Source: a virus | Reading direction: 5' to 3' (one strand) | DNA length: 22,972 bases | IMG/VR virus record: IMGVR_UViG_3300028829_003279 | Location: 1 to 22,972 of that record | In this document: positions 5,981 through 14,400 of the stretch, piece after piece | Position numbering within the stretch: position 1 is the stretch's first letter | Layout of the letters: each line of letters starts with the position of its first letter | The notes under the pieces: model-generated | What the model saw: the letters and a program-made list of their open reading frames with translations, nothing else | Databases searched by the model: none | Told to the model about the DNA's origin: nothing | Translations under genes and position numbers: made by a program

Positions 5981-6622
5981 ATGACGGCTAGAAAGAAGGA
6001 AAGTGTTGAGAAGGAGGATAAGGCTCCTGAGAAACGCGGTGAAAAGTCCATTGTGAGAACGATGGCAATGCGGTACGGGATGGATAGTGGGGCTTTCTTA
6101 CAGGTCCTGAATAACACGGTCATGCCACAGCGTGCAACCAAGGAACAGGCGGCGGCATTCCTGTTGATTTGTGAGCGCTACAGCCTTGATCCATTTGCGT
6201 CTGAGGTGTACGCATTCCCCGGACAGGGCGGTGTCAAAGCCTTGGTCGGAGTGGATGGGTTCATCACGATCGCAAACCGTGACCCGTCGTTTGATGGCAT
6301 GAGCTACGAAGAGACGCGGGACAAAGATGGCAAGCTGGAGAGCATGACTTGCAGTGTGCATCGCAAAGATCGCTCAATACCAGTGTCGGCTACTGAGTGG
6401 ATGGTAGAGTGCTTCAACGCACGGTCACCCATCTGGAAGAAGATGCCGAACCGTATGTTGCGCCATAAGGCAACCATTCAGGCGATCCGTTTAGCGTTTG
6501 GCATGGCAGGTCTTGGTGACATAGACGAGATCAAGGACATGGAGTCCGAGAAGAAGACGAAAGTTGATTTGAATAGTGTTGTAGAAACCCCAAAGAAAGA
6601 GGAGAAAGTAGATGGTCAATAA
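5981..6622 (+). CDS. recT: RecT/Bet-family single-strand annealing protein
   Basis: A 213-residue protein from ATG 5981 (GAGGATAT site). After a charged N-terminus come the Bet/RecT signatures: LDPFASEVYAFPGQGG, VGVDGFITIANRDPSFDGM, CSVHRKDRSIPVSATEWM and PNRMLRHKATIQAIRLAFG with GDIDE after it. The C-terminus is Lys/Glu-rich and disordered-looking. It anneals complementary single strands made by the exonuclease, giving phage recombination and genome circularisation or repair. It sits between the RecE-like gene and ssb, overlapping ssb by 11 bases, the classic phage recombination cassette. Confidence 0.93.
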   Translation: MTARKKESVEKEDKAPEKRGEKSIVRTMAMRYGMDSGAFLQVLNNTVMPQRATKEQAAAFLLICERYSLDPFASEVYAFPGQGGVKALVGVDGFITIANRDPSFDGMSYEETRDKDGKLESMTCSVHRKDRSIPVSATEWMVECFNARSPIWKKMPNRMLRHKATIQAIRLAFGMAGLGDIDEIKDMESEKKTKVDLNSVVETPKKEEKVDGQ

Positions 6623-6995
6623 TGTGACATTGATTGGTAATGTTGGACAAGACCCAGAGATTCGGGAGACGTCAGGTGGTTCAGTTGTGAACCTGTCGCT
6701 GGCTACCACGGAGAAGTGGAAGTCAAAAGATGGCACACCTCAGGAGTCAACGCAGTGGCATCGTGTCACGTTCTTTGGCAAGCCTGCGGAGATCATCCAC
6801 CAGTATGTGAGCAAGGGCTCTAAGTTGTACGTGTCTGGGTCTATCGAGTATCGTGAGTACGAGAAAGATGGTGAGAAGAAGTACGCCACCAACATCAAGG
6901 GTCGGGACTTCAAGTTCCTAGATTCCAAGTCTGATGGTGGTTCGAAGCCAGCACCTCGCTCTGACCAAGAGCTGAATGACGATCTTCCGTTCTAA
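6612..6995 (+). CDS. ssb: Single-stranded DNA-binding protein
   Basis: A 127-residue protein from ATG 6612. The N-terminal OB fold is clear: NNVTLIGNVGQDPEIRETSG, LATTEKWKSKDG, WHRVTFFGKPAEII, GSKLYVSGSIEYREYEKDG. After a short linker it ends in the acidic tip DDLPF, the docking peptide used by bacterial SSB to recruit DNA-processing partners. It is shorter than typical host SSB (about 170-180 residues) because the linker is short. It protects single strands and works with RecT and the exonuclease. It is the last gene of the P3 operon before a 167-base gap. Confidence 0.95.
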   Translation: MVNNVTLIGNVGQDPEIRETSGGSVVNLSLATTEKWKSKDGTPQESTQWHRVTFFGKPAEIIHQYVSKGSKLYVSGSIEYREYEKDGEKKYATNIKGRDFKFLDSKSDGGSKPAPRSDQELNDDLPF

Positions 6996-7090
6996 CGGGT
7001 GATGGCCGAGTCCTGAGTACGACTATAAAGTGCTCACCGATTTGATAGTGGCGTTGAGGTGTTGGGGGTGATTGCGGGAGCCCTAACCAA

Positions 7091-7134
7091 GCCTAGTAGA
7101 TTCTCAGCGTCTCATATTTCCTTGTCTGCTAGGC
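7091..7134 (+). repeat. Imperfect 10-bp inverted repeat upstream of integrase
   Basis: GCCTAGTAGA (7091-7100) and TCTGCTAGGC (7125-7134) are reverse complements except one position, separated by 24 bases. They lie in the 167-base gap between ssb and the integrase, 29 bases before the integrase ATG. This could be a binding site for the integrase or a regulator, part of an attP region, or a hairpin in the integrase leader. The rest of the gap (6996-7162) shows no open frame and no convincing promoter. Confidence 0.4.
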
Positions 7135-7162
7135 ACCGCATTAAACATAACGGGAGAAACAT

Positions 7163-8149
7163 ATGCAGAAATTGAAAGGGTTGCAACTCAAGAAACGGAC
7201 TTGGTATTTCTCAACGACGCGAAACAAGGAGCGAAAGTACCACCTGCTAGGATCAGTGGACGCTCCTGAGTCAGAGATACTGGAGGCGTACCATAAGTGG
7301 GTAGCTGAGTATGATGAGAAGAAGGACCGACTCATGCCACTATCTAGAGTTTGGTTAGCGGCAAGACAACGTGAGGTTGATGACGGCATCCTGTCACCCA
7401 AGACGCTCAATGAGTACCGGAAGCATTTAGCTGAGCACGCTAGATTGAATCAGGTGTTTGGAGGCAGATTGCTAGATAGCATCAAGCCAGTGGAGATTCA
7501 GGAGTACCTTGACACAGGTAAGCGTTACCAATCGAACAGAGAGGTGGCTACGTTAGCCGCCATGCTTGGTTGGGGTCGCAACAGGGGTCACGTACAGTTC
7601 AACGCTACAGACGGCGTAGAGCGCAATAGGGAGATTCCTAGGGATAGGTACGTCACAGACGAAGAGTTCAGGATTGTGTACGAGGCTCAGCCTCCCGCAA
7701 TTCAGGACTTGATGATGATCGTCTACCTGACAGGGCTAAGGATCAACGACGTTTTGAGCCTGCGCTTTGCAGATTGTTTTGATGAATGGTTGTACGCCAG
7801 TGAAGGAAAGACTGGCAAGAAGGTTAGATTCCTGTGGTCAGATGAGCTGAAGGCCGTGGTAGAGCGCAGTAGAAAGCGTCAGCCAATAGGTGAGTTCATC
7901 ATTAGGCGTGTTGACGGTCAGCAGTACAAGCACCGACACATGGCCAAGGAGTTTAGGAAAGGTTTCCCAGTTGGGGTAGAGGATTTCAAGTTGAAAGACC
8001 TGAGAGCCAAGTCTGCCACTGATAGGGAAGACCCGGAGATGGCGTCCTATGCGTTAGGTCACAGCAGTCAGTCGATCACGAATAGGCACTACCTTCGGAA
8101 TCAGAAAGGGCGTCTTGTGTCAGCGCTCGACCGGGCAATAGGATCGTAG
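7163..8149 (+). CDS. int: Tyrosine-recombinase integrase
   Basis: A 328-residue protein from ATG 7163 with GGGAG at 7151-7155. An N-terminal arm-binding-like region and a SAM-like core-binding region (about 58-155) precede the catalytic domain. Catalytic residues are Arg193 (TGLRINDVLSL), a Lys in EGKTGKK (216-220), Lys278-x-x-Arg281 (KDLRAKSATD), His300 (LGHSS) and Tyr310 (NRHYLR). The usual first His of HxxR is Lys here, an accepted variant. It inserts the phage genome at a bacterial attachment site, so the phage is temperate or descends from one. No excisionase is obvious beside it. It ends convergent to the right arm, with its last 74 bases under an antisense gene. Confidence 0.93.
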   Translation: MQKLKGLQLKKRTWYFSTTRNKERKYHLLGSVDAPESEILEAYHKWVAEYDEKKDRLMPLSRVWLAARQREVDDGILSPKTLNEYRKHLAEHARLNQVFGGRLLDSIKPVEIQEYLDTGKRYQSNREVATLAAMLGWGRNRGHVQFNATDGVERNREIPRDRYVTDEEFRIVYEAQPPAIQDLMMIVYLTGLRINDVLSLRFADCFDEWLYASEGKTGKKVRFLWSDELKAVVERSRKRQPIGEFIIRRVDGQQYKHRHMAKEFRKGFPVGVEDFKLKDLRAKSATDREDPEMASYALGHSSQSITNRHYLRNQKGRLVSALDRAIGS

Positions 8150-8357
8150 TTGACTCAATACACCCAGTGGGGATTGCGTGTATCGCACTGTAGTCCCCTT
8201 CTGGGTCCCGTGCCGTGGCAATCTTGACGGTCTTGTCATCACGGTGTACCTCCCATCCGATTACCTCGATCTTGAGGCAATCAACTTCGTCGGCTGTAGT
8301 CCAGTCACATGTGGCTGTAATGTCTCGGAACACTATTGATACTATATGTGGTTTCAT
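8076..8357 (-). CDS. Small unknown protein, last gene of the leftward operon
   Basis: A 93-residue protein from ATG 8355-8357. It has VFRDITATCDWTTADEVDCL, then IGWEVHRDDKTVKIATARD and AIHAIPTGCIESTTILL. This follows a pattern I associate with small phage proteins (a D-W near the start, G-W followed by a charged turn and a strand, then I-P-x-G-x-I). It follows the giant gene by 53 bases across a strong hairpin and has no clear ribosome site, and its last 74 bases lie antisense to the integrase 3' end. The protein sequence looks real, but expression is uncertain. Confidence 0.55.
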   Translation of the reverse strand: MKPHIVSIVFRDITATCDWTTADEVDCLKIEVIGWEVHRDDKTVKIATARDPEGDYSAIHAIPTGCIESTTILLPGRALTQDALSDSEGSAYS

Positions 8358-8365
8358 GGTGTAGG

Positions 8366-8416
8366 GCTGGGGGCACAGGGCGGGAGAAACCCTGTGTTCT
8401 TCCCCCAGCTTTATTT
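8366..8416 (+). terminator. Strong hairpin between converging arms
   Basis: GCTGGGGG (8366-8373) pairs with CCCCCAGC (8402-8409), and CACAGGG (8374-8380) with CCCTGTG (8390-8396). The loop is CGGGAGAAA and there is a 5-base bulge (TTCTT). On the + strand it is followed by TTTATTT, a modest T-run, so it can stop rightward transcription past the integrase. On the - strand it starts directly after the giant gene stop but is followed by CCTACACC, so there it would act only as a weak or Rho-aided terminator, or as a stability element. Confidence 0.75.
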
Positions 8417-11400
8417 CATATCCTTTATTCTAAGGTTGGGGTGAATTTCAGACAAATCCATCATCTCTTGCATATCGCCAGCTAATGCCATCTTCTGTAT
8501 GGTGTACTCAGCAATTAGCTTATCCGCCTTGTCTAGCCATTTCCGCTCTTTCTTACTTCCGGGTTCAGCACTATTAGCTTGCGCCATCACACCTCTTATG
8601 TCTCTCTTATAGGCGGCATCTAAATCAGCCATTTGATACTGCATAATCTGAACATTCTTAATAGCGGTAAGCTCTGGGTCTACACCGTAAGTGTTTATAC
8701 CCACCATCCTAGCAAGAGCCTGACCCATAGAGTGTTTAGCCTCGCCATAGTTCAGCTTGCTGGTCCCAACAATGCCTGTAGCGGCCTCATACATCTTATA
8801 TAGAGGGCTTGCGCTGTTCTCACCCCAAGTAAGCATGGTTGGCATTGTCTGCCTCCACAGGTAATTGAACCTATCCATAATCTTTCTAGAAATTGGATAC
8901 CCATCACTTGTAATTTCTTTCTTAGTAAAGGGGTCTTCGCCAGTCACCATTGCTATCCCGAGCTGAAGCAGGGGAGCGCCCATAATTCCCATGGTTTGAG
9001 CAAGTTCATCTATATCGCCATCCATAAACTGCTTTATCATCTCCCAGTGAATACCAAATGGGTGAGTGTAAGAGATGTCCACAAACTGCACCCTGCCTTC
9101 TGCATCTCTCATTGGCAGAGGGATAAGGAGAACACTTGGCTTGGACGATAGATACTCTGGGAGGGAGTCATGCAAGTCATCTAAGTCATCATCATCAACG
9201 CCCATAACCAAGGCTGATGCAGACCACATAGCCTGTGTCATTAAGTACCAAGGCAATAATCGTAATGGGTTCTTTGAAACCACCTGCCCCATCCTTCTAA
9301 ATGAAAGAAGTGAGAATGAAAGGAACGGAGCACCAATAGGCACCTTACGAAATGCTTTAGCGCCAGCGTTCAGTAAGGAGTAATCAAACAGCGCATCCTG
9401 TGCTCTTTGTACTGCTTCCCAGTCTGTCGCACCCTCATCTAAATGACGCTGAATAACGGCAATCTTCTGCCATGTCTCCACGTGTCCATAAAAGTCAGTA
9501 GCTTTAGACACAACCTTTGCAATAGCCCAGAAGTTTTGCTTCCACTTGGGGTTATCAGCCGCCATGTTGCGGAACTCTTTACTTATAACGCCCATCTCTT
9601 GGTTGCTAAATGTCTGCAACTGTATTCCGTACTTCTGAGCCGCATCCCAAGCAGGCCCCTTTTGGGCTCTCATGATGTTGAAAGACTGGACTACGTACTT
9701 ACCAATCTCGTAAGGACTCATTCCGTCAAGAGTCATAAGCACCATGTTTGACATGACGTTTCTCATGATTGTTGGCGGGTTCAAAGGAACTCTGGCAATC
9801 TTCCACCAGCCGTGCATCTGCTCAGCCGCTTTCCAATACTTGTTACCTTGACCGGAGTTGTGCTTAGAGAATAGGTCGTTGTAGATTCGCTTGTCTATGT
9901 ACATGCCAGCAAGAACCCCGTACTTAGGGGAGTTAGGCACCTGACGATACTGCTTAAGCTTCTTATCAAAAGCCTTCTTGTCTTCAGGTAGAGGGTTTCT
10001 CATCTCCTCTTCCATCCTATTGGCAATGGTTACCATGTCTTCTCTAACAGCCTTTGAGTTAGCTATTGCCTCTTGCGTCATGTGTCCACTAGCTTCTCTC
10101 TCAGCCATGATGGATGCTTCTCTTTTAAGCCATACAGATGACACCTTCTTTCCACCATCAGCCTCAACCATTCTGGTTACGCCCTTGTCATCCTTCTTTA
10201 AGGCAACATTTATAACCGACTTCTCAAGAATCCACGCATTACCAGCCTGTGAAATCTCAGTTAAGAAATCAGCAGTTGCTATATCCCTTCCAACATTGGA
10301 CACAGTGGTGGCGCCAAGATATCCGGGGTCAACAATCTCCCCCATGATCTCTCTGACATTATCGTCATCTACAGCTTCTTCTTTAGTAACAGTGTGGTAC
10401 TCTTTTTTCCAGTCCTTGTTACTTGGGTCCTTTAATGCTTTGGTAGCTTCTTCTTTACTTATATTTATAGGAGATGTCTTAGGCTTATTCTTCTGAAGCA
10501 ATGATGCAGGCATTAACTTAGCCTCCACTTGATCATTAATTTTCTGAGACTCTTCCTTGGTTAGCTCTGTATCATTTATCTCACTATTGGTCGGCTCTTT
10601 ATATGGAGCATTCTTTTTAGCTTTTTGTGTCCTAGCCTTAGACGTTGCTTTACTAATCTCCGAGTTATATGAGTCGTAATTATTCTCAAGCCACTCATCT
10701 CTTTTAATTTCCCAAAGCTTGAGACGCTTATTACTTTTCTCTAACGCCTCTTTCCCCATCAGCTCAGACATATCGTATGCCTTACCGTCAGGACCAATGA
10801 CCTTGCCTGTAGCAATCTTATCGCCAGCCTTTTTGAGGACACGCTTCTTCAGGTAGTTCTGGTTGCTCATTGAACCACCGCCAGAGAGGGAGTTATAGTT
10901 CTCCTTACCAAGCACATGCTTGAGGTACATTCTTGGGAGGTAGTTATTGCCACCCTCCAAAGCCTCCTGACTCAGGGCGCCCTGCCTAATTAATTGCTGA
11001 GCATTACTGTCAATCTGATTCTTTAGCTTGACGGCCATAGCAACAACATCCGCAGGAGCTTTTAACTGATCCCTTTGGATAACGCCTGTTAGGTAATCAA
11101 ACACAGCACTGTGATATTCCTTATTACTTTTTCCACCAAAGATTTGGTAAACCTGTGAAGCAAAGTTAGCGGACTTAAGATACTTACCAAACATCTCGTA
11201 ACGCTTCTCTAGGTACAGGTTCTGACTCTGCAAACCAGTTAATCCGGTGATACTGAGGCTGGTAAGGTCGATACCATACTTCTCAATCAGGTTATCGTTG
11301 ATACCGTACATGGCATCATTAACCTTATTCTTGATACTGTCAGGCACTATCTCACCCTTACCAACAAAGAAGTTCACCAAATGTCTTGGTCGGAATGGTT

Positions 11401-14400
11401 CACCATCTTCTCGTGCAAACCAGTTAATATCTTTTATGGTTTCTGGGGCACCGTACTTTTTCTGGTATGGCGTGCGTGTATCAGGCTTAGCTGACCACAT
11501 CTCTATGCCATCGTATATCTCACTAACGTCAGCATCCTGTAAGAACTTGTTACCCTTCTTTTGGTTATCTTCTTTAGATATAAGGAAGAGATTAGCCTCG
11601 TTATTAAACGCAAACACAGGCCGGAGAGGTAAGCCATAGCCTATAGTCCCCTCAAAGGTATTCATTACCTGACCCTTCTCATTGAGCGTATAGCCAAGGC
11701 TCTCAGCTTGCTCTTCAGACATTATTATTGGCTCAGCCTTTACCGCTGTGGCATGGTCAATCTCTGTCTCAAATCCAGACTCTTTGTACTTGGCCTGACG
11801 GCGCTTCATATCCTTGATATGCTTTTTATCTTTCTCAGTCTGGTACTCATTAGCCTTCTTTTTGAGCATTCTTCTTTCGCTAGGGGTTTTCTTTTTCTCG
11901 TATTCCCCATAGCCTTCAATTTCTAAATCCTCCGGAACAGGAACATCATCTTCAACTTTAAAACCATATTTGTTCCAATCTTCATCTCCCTGATGTTTAA
12001 TTCTCGCTTCAATTTCTTTGGTTCTTAGCTCCTGAAGCTTCTCTTCCTGTAGCTTCTTACGTTCTGCCGCGCTATCCTCTTCAGCAAATTTTGCTTTTCG
12101 CTTTTCCTGCTCCTTTGCAAGACCCGCTTGAATTTTTGCTTGCCTCTCCTCACGCCTTTTTTCTATCTGCTTTTGTTGCCACTCCTTACGCAATTGAACC
12201 TGCTTTTCAGCCTCAACCTTAGCCGCCTCTTTCTTGGTAGCGATGGCAAACTCTCTAGCGCGATCCTTTTCTGCACGCTTCTTAATCTCTCTCTCATGTT
12301 CTAATCTCAAACGATCTCGATATTTAGCGCCCTCTTCCCTTAATGACTCCTCCTCTTGCGGTGTTAAGTTTTGACCTGCGCCTGACAAGCTGTACATCTC
12401 TGTACCGTCATCCTCCATCGGCTTCATACCTTTAGGCATACCAATGGTTCCAGACTTAGCGGCCTTAGACAGGCTATCCATATCCTTCTTCTCTCGCTTC
12501 TTGCTCTGAGCCTGATTGAACTGGGCGTTAGCCTTAGCCTGCTTCTTCTTGGCAATGGGATTCCATGCAACGCTGTTCATCTCAACGCCGTCATCCAAGT
12601 ATACGGACTTCATAAACTTGTCGTTATAAAATCGAGGTGGAAGCCTATCACTCTCTCTAAGAGTTACAACCTCATCTATGTATTTCCCAAGTCCATCTAT
12701 ATCCCCTTCAGATATGTAGATATGTCCATCGCTATACTCCACGCTAGGCGCGGCATCTTTTAACTCTGCGGCGTCACCTTGGTAATTGCTAACAGCTTTT
12801 CCACCAGTGGTAGAAATGTTGGTCTTGTTTCCGAGTATGCCTTTAAAGAAATTTGTTTCCGCTGGAGTCAACTTTATCTTCTTCAGTCTATCTCCTTGAA
12901 CGCTAAGCATTGAAACCAAGTCGGTATCGACAATGATCTCGCCTTCCATATACTCACCAAATGCCAGTATGGATTCAACAGGAATCTCTCTAATCAGAAG
13001 CTCCTGAGGTGGACGGCTATTCCTAGCTCGTATCTCTGGTTCCTCCATTGCGCCTCTTTGACCCTGCTTACCAACAGCAAGGCCAAGTCTATTTACCATC
13101 ATGCCCCAGTCTGGGAAGATAGAGAATGATGCTACTCCTTGACCTTCCTGCCAGCCATCACCAAAGTATCTCTCGACACGTAGTGCTGTGACCTTGCCAT
13201 CCTTGATCATGCCCAACTCATCTAAAGTCTGCTCAACATCAGAATGGTATTCCGCATAGTTTCGTTGAGATTCTACGCTATCGGTAAGGGCGTCGGTGTC
13301 CCCATCGGAGATGTAATCGGCAACACCTCTGTATATCCTATGGTAATCTGGGTTCTTGTGAACCTTATTAACAGCCTTCTTGAATTCTTTTGTAGATATC
13401 TCAGGCATGTTGCTATGGGTGCCGACATCGAATGACGAATCTGGGCCAACCCAATTAACATCACCCTTAGAGTAAGAGTACATTGCAACGCTTTCATCAA
13501 CGTCTACAGGCTCTGGCATCTTGGTAGGATTGCGCTTATTGCCTTCAACCGTGCCCCAGTAAAGGCTCTCTAGAACGCCTCTTTCAACCTTAACCTTGCC
13601 ATTGAACAGATCGGCATAGCTAAACGTGCCAAGAACTAAGGTGTTACTACCTTGGTCCTTCAGCCCTGCTAGGTCTAATGGAGTGATTCCCTCTGGCCTG
13701 ACAAACCTAAGCCTACCCACACCACCCTCATCGAAAATCTCTTTAGCTGGAGCGTAATTAGGTTTATTGGAATTAGGAATCTTTAGCGTGGTAGACAATG
13801 GTTTAGCATAGAAGCCATCATTGATCTGGAAATCTATAGCCGCTTGCAGGTTTGAGATTTTGTACAGATTGTCATCAAGAAGCATCTTGAAACCAGCGTC
13901 AACCTTAGCCTTGTCAGCATCATCAAACTTCTTGAGCTGAGCATTGCTTAGATTGATTGTTACTGGGTCATTATTCCTAAACCTCTGAGACATATCCTCC
14001 ACGTGATCGGACACTCTGAAGTTAAAGTAGGTGCTTGTGTCACCCTTCCTTCTAATCTTTACGTACACTGAGTTGCGCATCAGGCCATCTGACTTCTTAA
14101 GTCTGTCAGGACGTTCAAACACAGCCTCAAACTTACCGGGGTATTTGCTTAGCTGTTGCTGGATGTAGGTAAACGTAGCCGCAACATTGTCTGTCATGGT
14201 CTTACTGAGTTCAGCTTCCTTGTACTTGCCATCCTTGATAGCAAAATGTGTAGCGCCTTGGAACTTGAATCCCTTGAACCCTTTAAGAGGTGAGTTAGTC
14301 CAGTGCGTTAAGTAGTTACTCTTTACCTGATCTGGTTGAGGCCATCCCTGACGCACATCCCCAACAGTCTTGGAGTACATCTCCTGTGCATCTTTATTGT

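Noticed and set aside
4784-7012. 12-base direct repeat GATGGCCGAGTC at 4784-4795 and 7001-7012
   Set aside because: Repeats of this length are expected several times by chance in 23 kb, and the contexts are unrelated.
7001-7029. Promoter at TATAAA 7024-7029 before integrase
   Set aside because: The -35 position (GATGGC) is far from consensus, so I could not support it.
9978-10496. 172-residue open frame on the + strand inside the giant gene
   Set aside because: It is antisense to a clearly coding frame, has a low-complexity Ser/Leu/Ala translation and no convincing ribosome site; similar + strand frames at 9075, 9443, 11247, 14963 and elsewhere are rejected for the same reasons.
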